From Hippophae tibetana (Eukaryota > Streptophyta > Magnoliopsida > Rosales > Elaeagnaceae), in the NCBI GenBank assembly GCA_037013495.1, contig CM072801.1, forward strand, positions 7,798,501-7,862,500: 64,000 bases of DNA. The letters run 5' to 3'. The position numbers were made by a program, and so were the translations under genes. The notes under the pieces were generated by a model. That model was not told the DNA's origin, did not search any database, and saw nothing but the letters and a program-made list of their open reading frames with translations. Below, piece by piece: positions 26,381 to 39,950 of this stretch; position 1 is the stretch's first letter; every line of letters starts with the position of its first letter.

Positions 26381-29300
26381 CGTTGATTATTGAGTACATT
26401 CAAGACGTTGCTGAAATATTTTAGGCAGTTTTGAGTTCAGGCAGGATGAAATTGGAATAAAGATGAAACCTTGCTTATACGTTTATACTTATACCTATTG
26501 CTAGTTCTTTAACTATCGAATCGTTTGACAGATTCCAAGTCCTATCATCTTTTGTTTTGGATATATAGTTTTTAGCTATAACCTATAATATCATCTTTCA
26601 TTTATGTAACTAATAAACTTCTGAATTTTGTGGCACTGAAGCAAACTTTAGATAGGGTTTTGGAGTTAGAGGCCTTAAGGGAAGATATGTTATTCATATC
26701 TTTAAAGATATGTTATTTTATGGCACTCCTTGATCCCACCAAATTTATTGGTTCTTCTTTTCACAAGTTAGTGTGTAGTAGTGTTCTTCAAGAAAATTTA
26801 ATGGTTTTACCTTAATCTCATTACGTAATGAATAATTTCTCTAAGGGAAATATGTCTATTTGGCACGACGTGATAATTAACGGGTTGAGTTATACTGTAT
26901 CAAGTCAGAGTGACATCTTCGACACCTTTAATCGAGATAGTCCTTTTAATTAAATTTTAGGTGTCATTTAATCTATTTATTTTTAACATGTGTCATTTAG
27001 TTTTAAAAATGGATTTCATGAGAACATGTCTTATAATTATATAAAAAAAGCAGTTTAATTTTGAATATGAGTTTTACATGTTAAGTTCTATAATTTATAA
27101 GATACATAGTTAGTTCTATTTTTAAAATTTGATTAAAAAAATGTCACCGAAAAACGTGTGATAAATATGTGATCTTTTTTATATGATATTTGTGAATTTT
27201 ATTTTCTATTTCAATGTTTTCCAACAATTTTTTCTCTTGTTTTAGTGTAATTTTAACTCTAAGAATTAAAATGAATTATGTAGGTGTTTTAAGGTAATTT
27301 CATTGTAAATTTATATTTTCAATTTTTGTAAATATGATATCTTATGAATATATTTTTGAAAATAAAATAGTCTAATATAATTGAATAGTAAAAAAATTAA
27401 AATATTTTGTATGATATTTTATGATCGGAAAATATATTTTATTATTTATTCTATTTTTAATTTTTTTTTTACTTTTTTTACTTTATTTAATTTTTTAGGT
27501 AACAAGGCATATAAAAAATTAATGTTAGGAGAAAAAAAATAAAAGTCTTTTGGTTATCTTACATTTTAATCTATATAGTGTCACCCTTATAATTTACTAA
27601 ATAATTTATTTTCATTAAACTCTTACTACTAATTCGGCACATTAAGAAAATAATAAGACTTATAATGATTAAGATAATAATTTCAAGTATAATTTTGAAA
27701 CTAATTAACACATTTTTTAATAAAAATATATTATTTAGTCTTGATTGTTAACAAAATAATGATTAAGAACAAACTTCAATAAATCTCATCAACTATTGAA
27801 ATATATAAAATATTAAAATAATCATAACATTTATCATTTTATGACCCATTTTGATCATATCAAAATAATTAAATGAATTATTTTACAATTAAAAGGAGAC
27901 ACTAAATTCATACAAAAAATAACTAAAATATCACCACATCGAAAACTTATTGTTTACCAAAGTCTCTCACTCCTTCTCACTATAAGATGCTTCTTTTATG
28001 TAAATGTCTTTAGGAATTAGATAAAGTGTTGGCCTCATGACATTTCGGTTCAACGTTGATAGACCCTTTTATTACTCTCTCTCTTCCCCCTTTCTCTTTT
28101 AACCTTCTTTTTGTGGTCTCCTCTAATTGAAGTTCAGTTTCTTCTATATTCTTTTCACCTTTCAAAATCTTTAATAGAGAAACAATTATTTTTTAACAAG
28201 GGATTGAATTAATCCCAATATTCTTAAAAATGAGAAGTTTATTTATGTTATTTTTAAATCAGATTTAATTGGTTTCAAATCTTTTGAAACAATTTTTTTT
28301 TTGAAGAAAGAACCAAATAAATTCAAACGTGATTTTTAGTGTAAGGAAAAAAAATACATGTGAGAGATACATAATCTTCTTCTTCATGGCTATGGGATGA
28401 ATTTCATTTATTTTGAGACCAAATGAAGTTATAATATGTAAAAAATTTTAAAACAAATTTTATAGTGGAAAAATAAATTTTAAACTTTTTGTTACATACG
28501 AAAGAAATTATTAAGTTAACATTAGTTAATTAAACACGTGTTTAATAAATAAATTCTCACTATTATTTTTAACAAGGTTATGTTAATCGGATCAATTTGA
28601 TTATTTTTGTGAAATTACATCCTAATTACTCAAATCTAATAAATATATGACAAAATATATTTTACAATAATTATGAAAATAAATAGTTTTTTTTTTCTTT
28701 TTTGGGTTAAATTATCATTATTTTTGGATATGTGCCACCATCTACATTAATTAAGCATGAGGTGATTTATGACCTAATAAAGATTTAAATTAATCTATCT
28801 TGAGAAAAGTTCACTAATACGTTTGGGATTTTGTCTTTCTTCAGATGCTCTCAACGTTTATAAAATGTTAAAGTTATCTTCTTAAATGGACTGAATTAGG
28901 AGTTAAATAAAGACTAAAATTAAAAGGTAAAAAGGTAATTTTGTAATGAGGTGAAGAAAAACTCATTACAATATTTGGCATTAAAACATATTATTAAAAT
29001 TAAAAAATAATATAAAAATTAGAAACTAAAAATAGAAAAAAAAATTAAACAAACCTTCATCTCTATCTTTCCTCACCGTCTTTATTCTTCCATCTCATCC
29101 CAAGAAATCCATTTGATGATGGAGAAAAAATAGGTCAATTTTATCTTCTTCTTCAATAACAACAAAGATAAGTGTTGAAAAAATTGAGTATTTTTTAATT
29201 CTAAGTAATTACTATTCTCAAATACTATAATTTATATTAATAGAACACAAACTAGTACAAAAAATAATGATTTTAGAAATATAATGCTAAAAAAACTAAA

Positions 29301-29689
29301 ACAGATATTAAATAAAATATTAAAGAAGAAAAATAAGAACACTAGAAATTTAATGAGATTTGGTATAAATATTACTTATGTTCTCGGACGTCGTTGACCA
29401 CTTTTACTATCTTCAAATTAGATGAACTCTAAAAAATTATAATTGATTGGACAAGACTAAACTAATTAATTACCCATTTAAAAAAGAAGAAGAGAAACAC
29501 ATTTTTTGGATGGTTTCAAAATGGAGGAATGTGGTTTTATTTATAACCAAAAATACAACATCCATCATAGTTCCTAAATCATATGGGATTTTTTTTTCAA
29601 ATTGCTCACTAAGAAGTTATACAATAAATATGCACCTTGGAAAATTAGTGATTCTTAAACGATTTTTTTTAATCTTTAGATTAGCGACG
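26381..29689. other. Intergenic DNA without supported genes
   Basis: A 61-codon ORF at 26630-26815 has no family features I recognise. The rest is AT-rich. The stretch from about 29380 to 29690 borders the next copia element and may be its decayed LTR, but no terminus pair could be found. Confidence 0.5.
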
Positions 29690-32600
29690 TCGATGCTAAC
29701 TCAAATGTGCAGGATGTCAATCAAATCCAAACAATATTTGAACTTGATTACTGTCACCACTTTGGTCGTCATATCTGTGGGATTCTCTATAGTGTTGATT
29801 TTTTGAACTATTACTCCACCTTATTCAATAATCTCTCGCATAAAATGGTAACAAATGCCAATGCGTTTTATACGTGCATGGTAGACTTGGTTCTTTGCTA
29901 AAGGAATAACACTCTGATTGTCACAAAACAACTTAATATGCCTGTGACCAACTCATAAGTTTTCAAGCCAGCCTCGTAACCAAATAGCTTTCTTTATAAC
30001 CTCTGTAACTGTCATATACTCTATCTCTGTAGTAGATAAAGAAACTGTTGATTGAAAGGTAGACTTCCAACATATTGGTGCTCTAACAAGAGTAAACACA
30101 TAACCAATAATTGATCGACGCTTATCTAAATCTTCTACATAGTCAGAATCATAATATCTAACTGGGCATTGACTAATAATATTATCCTCCTCAAATACTA
30201 AACCAACATCTATAATATTTAGAATGTATCCTAGAATCCATTTCACCACTAATCAATATTCTTTACTAGGATCATGCATATACCTACTTACAACTCCAAT
30301 CGCATGTGAAATGTCAGGCCTCGTACACATCATTGTATACATCAAGCTACCAACTGCATTAGGCATACAGAACCTTTGTCATGTATTATTATTATGCATA
30401 ATTCTTAGGAGACAATTGAGCACTAAGCTTGAAGTGAGGAGTAAATAGAGTACTTACAGGTTTTATCTGTTCATTCATTCTAAAACGTTGTAGCACCTTC
30501 TTCAAATATTGACTCTCGATCAAACAATTTTTTCCCTTCTTCCTACCTCTGCTTATCTCCATGTTGAGAATATTTTTGGCTTTTTCCATATCTCTCATCT
30601 TGAACTTCTAACTTAGTTGATCCTTCAAGCTCTAATCAAATTGCTTATACCACTGCCTCAGAGATTGCTTCAATTCATACAATGATTTGTTCATCTTGAA
30701 CCCTTCTGGTTGAGACACATAGATTTTCTCTTTCAAGTCACCATGTAGAAACATGGTCTTCATATCAAGTTGAACTATTTCTAAATCCAAATGTACTACC
30801 AAGGCCAATAAAATTCTAATGGAGGAATGCTTTACAACTAGAGAAAATATCTCATTATAATCGATTCTCTCTTTCTGAGAGTAGCCCTTATCCATCAACC
30901 TTGCCTTGTAAGAAACACCATCTTTGTTAGGAAATCCTTCTTTCTTTGCATACCCCCATTTACAATCAATTACCTTCTTACCCTTAGGTAGTTGTGTCAA
31001 TTTTCATATCTTATTCTTCTAAAGGGACATCAATTATTCATCCATGGCTTCCTTCCATCTTTCAACTTCATGACTTCTAATTGCTTCTTTATATATGGAA
31101 GGAACATCATCATGCACAACTGAAAGTACATAGGCCATTGTATTCTTAAATTGAAAAGGTAGATCTTCCATATACTTGTATCGAACATGCATTTTAACAT
31201 TTTGTCATCATGGCCTATCAACTGAACTTTTTCTTTAAAACTGTAGAGGTTCTTGGGTTAAAACCTCTTATTCATCTAATTCATCTTCTACCAATGAAGA
31301 ATTAGCTTCTGTTTTATCTCCACTAACTAGGTCAATAATTATACTTTCAAATTCCACCTGCTTCAGAGTTTGCTCTAACTACTATAAAGTGTCATCGATC
31401 TTCTCAGTTACCTTTCCCAATAAGCTAGTTCATCAAATGTAACATCTCTATTGAAGACTATTTTTTTTTATTTCAAGGAATCATAGACAATATCCCTTAG
31501 AACCAGAGGCGATCCCCAAAAGAATAGCTTTCTTGGCTCTTAGATCCAACTTCGATTCTGTGATATGGTAATATGCAACCAAACACATGTAAGAAATAGT
31601 AATCTTTAGCAGGTTTTCCAAACCATACCTCTATATGCGTTTTTCTTCCTCTTTTCTACTTCCTTAATACACAATGCTCATAGAAATCTAACTTGTCGGT
31701 TCTTCCACCTTTCAACAAGCCTTGCTTTACCAGAATCTGCAAAAAAAATAAAAATTCACAAACATGTCCCAAACGCATATGCCACAGCTTGGTAGTTTTT
31801 GAATCTTCATTTTCCTCTGATACTACTACTAATGTTGTCCCAAGAACTGTACTACCAAGGTAGTAGTACAAGCTATTCTTCCTAACATCTTTCATTGCCA
31901 TAAGTGCTCTCGAAGTAACCTTTAATCTCCTATTTTGCATGGTCACATTAAAGCCTTTTGATTCTAAGACTCCCACAACAATGAGATTCTTCTTCATATC
32001 TGGGACATAATAAACATCCGTCAAGACTATGGTTGAAGCATCTTGATTCTTCAAATGAATTGTACCGATCCCTAAAATTTTGCATGGATAATCATTGCCT
32101 ATGAAAACAACTCTACTGTCTAGTTCTTCAAAGTTAAAGAACCACTCCTTATTAAGAGACATATGGAAGGTACACACTAAATCAAAATACCAATCACCAA
32201 GATGGGATGCCATTGATGAACCAACCAATGCAAAATTTGAATATGAACTGCTTGCAGCTACACATGCATCACGCAACACAACTTTTCCCTTCTTCCATAG
32301 CTTCAAAAATGTTTTTCTTCCAGTGGATTTTTCGTGACAAAAGGCACATTCATCTTTACCAAGTCTTCCTTTTGAACGAGATCTACCTCTTTTTTCCTTT
32401 TGAACAAGATCTGCCTCTCTTTCCTTTTTGTTATGTTTGTAGACGCCCTCTTACAGACAATGCATCCACTACTTCATTCTTGCTTTCTTTTTTACCTTTC
32501 TTTCTAATTTCATAACTATACAAAGTAGTGCAAACTTCATCAAAAGACACTTTATCCTTCCCAATAAGTAAGCTCGTAATAAGATAATCGAACTCATCAG

Positions 32601-32960
32601 GAAGGGAGGCTAACAACATCAAGGCTAAATCTTCATCTTTAAAAATTTCATCCATATTTAACAAATCTACTACTAATCGATTAAAAGTAGTAATATGATC
32701 GTTTATTGTGGTACCTAAAAGGTAATCAAAACAGAACAATTTCCTCTTCAAAGAGAGTCGATTTTGACCACTATTCTTCATGAACTTGTTCTCTAACGCC
32801 TTCCATAACTTACTTGCGGATGTCTCCTTCATGGAAATGTATTTAGAAAACGCTAATCACGAAATATTGTGTATTTCCAATGACATAACATCATGTTTCG
32901 TGTTAACACAACGTTTATTCTAAATTGATTGCGCTATAAAAAATCTTACCATGTGTCATA
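29690..32960 (-). mobile_element. Decayed Ty1/copia retrotransposon lacking the integrase core
   Basis: On the minus strand, from right to left, lie gag (32431-32960, with LLASLPDEFD), protease plus gag-pre-integrase (31656-32306, with the protease DTG/DSG triad degraded to DLV and with LWHMRLGHV), a short integrase tail (about 31430-31655, with AKKAILLGI), reverse transcriptase (30392-31000, with YKARL.DKGYSQKERIDYNEIFS and FLHGDLKEKIYVSQPEGF) and RNase H (about 29690-30249, with STTEIEYM). The catalytic integrase core that should lie between LGHV and the tail is deleted. Frames are broken by stops and shifts, so it is not autonomous. LTRs could not be defined. Confidence 0.85.
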
Positions 32961-34782
32961 AAGTGGTTCATTCATTACTTTCAACGTCGCGTCACGCCAT
33001 CAGTAACCACAAATTATATCATGTTATATGATAATGACTTAATATGCATTGACCAAACCATTTTTTTTTCGTAAAACCCAAGTGTCTAAAGTATTTTAAT
33101 TCATTGAAATTATTATTTAAATTAATTAAAATACATATCAATAATTTAAATAAAATAATTCAAAAATATCAAAAGAAAATAAAAATAGATTCCTCAAAAT
33201 TACGAATTCCTCTCTCGACAGCTCTTCCAATAATCCATGCTATGGAGGAAAACGGAAAAAAAAAAAAAAACAAGCTCATGGACGTTGACGAGTCTAACGA
33301 TCAAATGGAGATATCCCACGTGTCAAAAATGTCATCCAGTGGACATCTGGTCCGTAGAAAAAACAAAAAGATTTTTAATTATCACAAATTAATCTAACAT
33401 AATTTAATTAATGTGACAAGATATTCGTTTTATTATTTCACGCATCAATTTTAACTCCAATAAATAACTAAAATATTATATATATATATATATATATATC
33501 AATTTAATATATTTTATAAATAATTTTATATAACATCACTATCACGAAAATCACTTATTAGTTATAGATTTATTGTTATTTTAAATTTGATTAAAATAAA
33601 AAAACAATTATACTTGTTAAGTATAAATTACATATAATAATATTTTTCATTAATATTTTATTTGGTTTAATATTAATGAAAATATAGAATAATAGTTTAG
33701 AAGAGAGACATTTTTTTCACTTTAGGATTAGGATTAGTTGTGTTGAGTATAATCGTGTTATTTAAAGTTTTTTTTTCTAATAATAATTAAATGTACATTT
33801 TTAAATACTTATAGTAATAATATACTATTAATTACAATACAATCAATTCTTGTTTTAACATTAACAATAATATTTATTACAAATTTATTATAATAAGTTT
33901 AATTGCACTCTCTAATAATTTTATACTTAATTATTCAAAAGGTTTTAAGTTGAAATTGTCCTATAATTATGAATAAATGATACATTAGTTTAATAATTAT
34001 TTAAGTGAACATATTTAGTACAAAAATTTAAATAAATAATCTATTTAGATCAAATTTTACAATTTTATTAAAATTTTCATTTAATTAGTCATGTACTAAT
34101 TTTTAAAGGATTTTTTGTGTTTCCAGTTTTCATTAACAATTTATAAGTATAAAAAAATTGGTATAAAAAATCTATTAATTAAAAAAAATCAAACCCTAAA
34201 AACTTAAAAACCTATTATGCCCATAAATAGTGTGGAAAACTATTTTTCTAAGCATAATAAACTCAAAAATTGCATAAATATAATCAAGTTTATCAAATAA
34301 AGTGCAATGTTTTTCTTTTAAATGTGACTCGGAGGACGACATGAAAAAGAAGAGTTGTATTTTGTGTTTTATATGTTAACTTATTATCGAGTCACCACTA
34401 GAAGGTAAACATGCTATATAGGTTGGTAGAATTGATTATATTTATACAATTTTTATGTTTATTGTGTTGTTTATTACACTTAATTAATAAAAGGATTATT
34501 CATACCATTTATTGGGCCAAATAGATTTTCTAAGTTTTTTAAGTTTGATTTGTTTTAATCAATCCATTTTTTACACCAAATTTTTATTCCCAAAAATCTT
34601 TAATGAAAACTAGAAACCCAAAATAGTAACAAAAAAAATCGACCATGTGACGAGTACGTGGTTAATTAAGAATGTTTTTTTGATAAAATTATAAATTTAG
34701 ATTAATGAGATCATTTATTAAGTAAGAGAAAAATGTGTTAGAATCATGGACTACAAGTATTGGCCCATTTAAGCAATAGTGG
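32961..34782. other. AT-rich intergenic DNA before the hAT element
   Basis: No supported gene. It contains a TA microsatellite at 33477-33499 (23 nt). At 33242-33397 an ATG opens a 51-codon frame (MEENGKKKK start, then an acidic stretch and many Lys residues) in locally less AT-rich DNA. This could be a lost first exon, but no partner exon or family was recognised. Confidence 0.5.
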
Positions 34783-34790
34783 TATTTAGT
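34783..34790. repeat. Left 8-bp target-site duplication of the hAT element
   Basis: TATTTAGT is repeated exactly at 39951-39958. Eight bp is the diagnostic length for hAT insertions. Confidence 0.8.
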
Positions 34791-34802
34791 AAGAATGTGT
34801 AT

Positions 34803-35010
34803 TGGATCGAAATCGTTGATTTTATATTCATTTGATTCGATCTGATTCGATCTTTCAATCGAATTGAAACATCCTAATTCGCAATCGATTTGATCACTTT
34901 TCAAATCCGATGCAATCCAATCCATAATCTGAACAGATTATGGATTGGTTGAATTCGATCAATCTGTAACCTATTTGGATTGGATCGGTTGAATCCGATC
35001 AATCCGACCA
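34803..35010. repeat. Left subterminal repeat array of the hAT element
   Basis: Short motifs of the kind GATTCGATC, GGATCGGTTGAAT and CCGATCAATCCGA recur in both orientations in about 200 bp. Such arrays are transposase-binding regions in hAT elements. The array includes a 32-nt near-perfect palindrome at 34917-34948 with 15-bp arms. Confidence 0.6.
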
Positions 35011-35607
35011 ATAAACTTAATTAACTCTATTTTTGATATTTTTGAATAAAAACTTTAAATTTTTACACAACATAAACTAAACCTTAAAATATTAAATAAA
35101 AAGGTTAAAATACGACTCAAACGATCAAACCTATATAAAACAAAAATAATACAGTACCAATTAAAATAGTCATTTTAATAAAGTTAACAATTCATTGAAA
35201 CAATAAACAAAAGTATAATTCACAATAATCTAAAGCTAAATTAAGTTGATCATTTCATTCTTTAACATTCATTGAGCATATTAAAAATAATCTTGGGTCT
35301 TGAGTTTTGAAAGAAATAGCAAAAAACTTGAATGTTTCGTTACCTATATATTTTAAAAAATATTAGTAAATTGATAACTAAATATATAAAAAATAATATA
35401 CGAAATACATATGAAATAAAATAATTATATATCATACTCAATTAAGGGTAATATCTTTAATTCTTTCCAGTATATCTAACAAAATATAAGACAAAAAAAG
35501 TAATGAAAATATTAAAACATCAATTATAAGAGAATGTTATCAATTAATAATAAAAATTAAAATAATATTATTTGCTTCAATATCATTAAACGACTCACGA
35601 ATGTTAA

Positions 35608-37440
35608 TTATTGGTGATGATCGAATCCAATTTTGAGTACAAATAAGTTCTTGGACAGTTTTGAGGACAATGAGTTTTTAAAAGGATCAATAACTCTTCC
35701 TACAGTAGAAAATGTGGACTCATAAGCTACAGTTGATATAAATATAGCTAAAACATCTTTGATAACCTTAGAAAGAACCTTGTACCTCGATGGGTTTACC
35801 CTACACCAGCCTAAAAGATCAAAAGACTCATCATTCTCACCCAAATATTTATCCACTTTAGTTTGGTTGTCTATCTTTTTTGCATCTTTGACACGCTTTT
35901 TATAATGGTACATCCATAGTAAAAATGAATTAATGATACAACTATCCATTTTTTCTGTGTCTAAAGGTTGTGAGCATATAGCTTGCATATTTGCATAATA
36001 CAAAACTATATACTGATCAAACATATTATTCAAAGTTTGTCTAAATTTTTTCATAATTTAACCAACCATAATATCATCTTCATCACATAAAAGATCCAAA
36101 AAATTTCTCAAATCTTATTCCTTACGTCTTGGATTAGGCAAAATTACAATAAATAAAAAACCATTCATCTTTTCTACACCTTCTCAATATTTATTGAACT
36201 TTGTTTTCATTTCTTTCATCATTTTTCTTAACACAAAATCTGTATTTTCACACCAGAAATTCAATTGGTTGTGTATGAAGCAAATTTGATTCAAAAATAA
36301 ATTTGAAGTAACATATACACAATCAAAAAATCTCATTGTTGCATCATATAATATTTTCAAAAACCTCACAAATACGTTAGCATTAGACCAATCAAACATA
36401 TACAGAGTTTTGCAACTATCCTTTCCAATGTTGAACTCTTGCTTAAATATCACATCATCATCTTCTAAACGCTCAAAAGCCTTCTAAAATCTTATTACAA
36501 CTTTTAACATTAAGTAGGTGGAATTCCACCTTGTTACTACATCCAAACATAAAATTTTATTAGTACCAATCTTTTCTTGCTCCGTATAATCCTTAAATTT
36601 TACCAACCTTGAAGGTGATCCTTTGACATATTTCAGAACTTCTCTTATCTGACTTATGCTTGAATCATGTTCTTTCAAGCCCTCTCCTTCTCTCATAACC
36701 AAATTCAGAATATTAGATGCACATCTCATATGCATATGTTGACCAACTAGTATTGCACCTCCCTAATTATTCACTTTTTTATGCAAGTAAGAAATTAATG
36801 TATTATTTGAGCTAACATTATCCACGATAACAGTAAATACCTTATCAATTGCCCAATCTAACAAGCATTGCTCAATTTCTTTCCTAAGGATAACACCTTT
36901 ATAACTAGGAACCACATAAAAATTTAAGATATTTTTTAGAGGTTCCAACTATCATCGATAAAGTTGGCAATGAGACACATATAATTTAAATTTTTAGCAG
37001 AAATCCATGTGTCAATGGTCAAACAAACTCTTTGAATGACTTAGAGAATTTTTTTTTCAAAACTCTACTTCTTCTTAGATATACCAGGAAATAATTTGCA
37101 TTACATAGCATTATGAGAATTTAAGTTTGATGTACCAGACTTGCTGGATACATACATATACTCCTTTGAGTAATATTTACATCTCGCCTTGCGATCTAAG
37201 CCTTTACCCATTCTATCAAAATGTTTCTAGGCAAAAAGATGGAGGTTTAGAAGACTTTCACTTACCTTTTCCATCATTGCTATACATGGAAGGTTCATGT
37301 TTGTCATTCAATGGTAGATCTTTAGTTTCTAGTGGAGCATTTTGTGGATTCTTATCTTGATTTTCAACATCCTGGACAACGCTTGCACTTCTGGTGGTTC
37401 CAAGTGTACTACATGTAGTATAGGTTTTTTTTCCATCCAA
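35608..37440 (-). pseudogene. hAT transposase (BED zinc finger, RNase H-like core, hATC dimerisation domain), broken
   Basis: Pieces in order on the minus strand: an N-terminal Ser/Thr/Asn-rich start (37258-37440); a BED-finger-like stretch (about 37090-37240, with HFDRM, RCKYYSK and GTSNLNSH); a core segment with ILNFYVVPSYKG and VIVDNVSSNNTLISYL (36763-36948); a segment with MRCASNILNLV and CLDVVTRWNSTYLML (36484-36735); a degenerate middle (36184-36453); and the hATC domain with WCRVNPSRYKVLS, VAYESTFSTVGRVIDPF and SSL (35608-36054). Stops and frame changes separate them. The second zinc-finger cysteine of CxxC is Tyr, and the usual ASE of the hATC domain reads AYE. The protein cannot be made intact. 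Confidence 0.85.
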
Positions 37441-38689
37441 GATAAATTACAAAAATAAATAAATAAATCATCAAAAACATAAGTATAAGTGTATAATGGT
37501 AAAATCTATAATTCTAAAATAAGTAGTTAAAAAACATTCATACATTAGATGATGACATCGAATATGAATCTGTTATAGTTACTTTTCATATCAACTAGCT
37601 AACAAAATGCACCTATTTAAAACCACATTTGAAATAATTCCAACATTAAGTCCAAAACAAACATGAGTAGGGTTTACTACCATACAATAATTAATAATGA
37701 AGATGCAAATGATAATACTAAACTTTGAATCAAAAATAGGGAAACTTATAAAAATCATCATTACAATAAGTCCTCATTCATTCTCAAATTATCACAACAA
37801 GTTCATCTTTCTAACAAACACACACATATATATGCTTGGAAAACATATACATACATATAGATCGAAAACTAATTAATACATGAACCATTAAAATCAAGTT
37901 AATTAAAGATCACTATATAGCTTATAATAATTATACTATAAGTTCTAAACCTTAAACACATATATAAATACATACACAAAATGTTATAACTAGTAATTGG
38001 ACATGCACCAATATATGGATCCTAATAAAAATCATGAAAAAGAGCTTCTAACTTGAACAATATCATTATGGTGTAGTAAATCATTAATTGTTCCTCTTAT
38101 CTCCCCTAAATCACTAGTTCCCAATAAGTTTTACCAAATGCTCTCTAAACGTATATAAACAATAGATAAATAGGAGTCAAGAACATACAACAACAGAAGA
38201 GAACATATGTTTCTATTAATGCATTTTTAGAGTTACTTACTGGTAAGCTCTTAAGCTAACAATTTCTCCCATATCAGGAACTCAAAAAGTAAATAATACA
38301 AGTTAATAGATAAAGAAAAGCTTTGTTTTTGTGGAAAAATCAAGTAAAAAAGAAAATGGTTTAGTGGTAGCATCTAGTACACACATAAAAACTTATTATT
38401 TTTTTACTTAAAGAAATACACTTTATAGACCCAGATACCTACCAAAATATATAACTAAAGCAAGTCAAAGGAACACATAGAGTTAGTTACCAAGATCTCT
38501 ACAAATCACTTAATGTTTCATTCTTAAATGTGCCTTAATAAATATAGAAGATAAAAAATCAACAAGCAATTCTAACCCGCACTTTAATTTTATTTTGGCT
38601 AAAGTTCTCCACCTTGTCTTTTAGTACACCTTAATGATCAACAATATAAAACCTTCTTACCCCAAATTTGAATTGCAAATACTAGCCAC

Positions 38690-38770
38690 CTCTAAGAGTG
38701 GTAAAGGCTAGTTACTTTCCAAGTTAATACATTGGTTCAAATCCCTCCACCTCCATTTAAAAAAAATTGA
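38690..38770 (+). repeat. Possible tRNA-derived SINE remnant inside the hAT element
   Basis: GAGTGGTAAAGGC (38696-38708) resembles a Pol III A box and GGTTCAAATCC (38734-38744) is a good B box. The two are about 25 bp apart, and an A-rich stretch follows at about 38757-38766. No tRNA fold is possible over the whole, and no target duplication was found. Confidence 0.3.
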
Positions 38771-39342
38771 ATAACAAATGGGTAGTGAAATTAAATAAAA
38801 TGTTTGTCCAGTTTGGAAAAAATAAATTTGTGGCTTTACGATATGGACTTAGGTAAGGATACTTAATTCAAAAAGTATTTTCTTTTGTTCCATATTATCT
38901 CATTAATAAATAGAATCAAACAGATGAGTACTTAACTAACTTATCATTTATATCTAGAAATCACTTTGACCACACCCCAAATCGAAGAATCAATGAGCTT
39001 CTTTTTTTTTGCTAGAAGAAGAACCCATAAGCTTAGAACACAATTATACATAATAAAACTGTTAACAATGGTTTCCATAATATTTATACAATTTAATAAA
39101 AGCATCTTATAGTTGGATATACACAAACATCGACAACCACGCACTAAAATCACTGTATAATTTACTTACTCTAAAGCTGTCAAGAGAAAGAATAAAAATT
39201 GAAATTTTCATTATATATTAACCAAATAAATCATATCAAAATCCCATCATGGTCAAACAATTAGTTCGAAATTTAATAACCAAATAAAGCCAACAATCTA
39301 ATTGGAAGCACTCATTGAAAAACATCGATGTATTATGTGATA

Positions 39343-39588
39343 GAGCTGAGACTCGAGAGCGAAAAATATACAATATGATCTCAACTCTTTAAGATGAGGA
39401 CGACAAACGTAGAGATAAGGACAACGAGCCGACGAAACACATAGAGTTGTAGAGAGGCAAAGGTAGAGTTGAGACTCGAGAGTGGAAGAGATATAATCTG
39501 ATCTCAAATCTTTGAGACAAAGATGGTAAACGTAATGATGAGGACGATGAACCGATGACACACATAAAGTGACAGAAGGGCGAGTGCA
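39343..39588. repeat. Tandem duplication of a 123-bp unit in the hAT leader
   Basis: 39343-39465 and 39466-39588 both start GAG.TGAGACTCGAGAG and stay aligned to the end with scattered substitutions. Similar Leu/Ser-rich ORFs appear on the minus strand as a result; they are not genes. Confidence 0.65.
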
Positions 39589-39779
39589 GAGAAAGGTATA
39601 GATACAATCTGTGAATCTAAGTGATAATCAATTCATGTTTCATACTTTCATTTATATACTTGCACTTAGGGTTTTTAATTTTGTTAACGTGTAATGGTGT
39701 ATAATAGAAATAGAAATAATCGATAAGGATATGATTAATATAAATGTAAATATATATTTAATTATTTTCAGTTAGATAG

Positions 39780-39940
39780 GATGAGATCAGATGATACATA
39801 ATGAAATCTGTCATTCGATCCGAACTTAATAGATTGAAAAAAATTTCATCTAATCCGTTCCGATAATCGGATCAAAATCATCAAAAAATTAACGGATCAG
39901 ATTAGATTGGTCGGATTAATTGGATGATCAGATTTTTTGC
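39780..39940. repeat. Right subterminal repeat array of the hAT element
   Basis: This repeats the motif style of the left end (GATCCGAAC, CCGATAATCGGATC, GGATCAGATTAGATTGG), which supports one element spanning both ends. Confidence 0.55.
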
Positions 39941-39950
39941 ACATCCCTAA

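Larger units (their letters stand above)
34791..39950 (-). mobile_element. Complete hAT-superfamily DNA transposon (about 5.2 kb), inactive
   Basis: The element is bounded by an exact 8-bp duplication (TATTTAGT). Its terminal inverted repeats are degenerate: left TAAGAATGTGTA (34790-34801) against TAGGGATGTGCA in reverse complement at the right (39938-39949), 9 of 12 identical. If the T at 34790 belongs to the element, the duplication is 7 of 8. Both ends carry subterminal arrays of GATCGGAT/GATTGGAT-type motifs. The interior encodes a broken hAT transposase on the minus strand. About 2.3 kb between the transposase start and the right end hold a tandem duplication and a possible SINE, and probably represent the 5' leader or intron. 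Confidence 0.85.

Noticed and set aside
26630..26815. A 61-codon ORF downstream of the CLB1-type gene
   Set aside because: No recognised domain, no splice or promoter context; short enough to arise by chance.
39298..39607. Two overlapping minus-strand ORFs with Leu/Ser/Arg-rich repeats
   Set aside because: They result from the 123-bp tandem duplication in the hAT leader and match no protein family.
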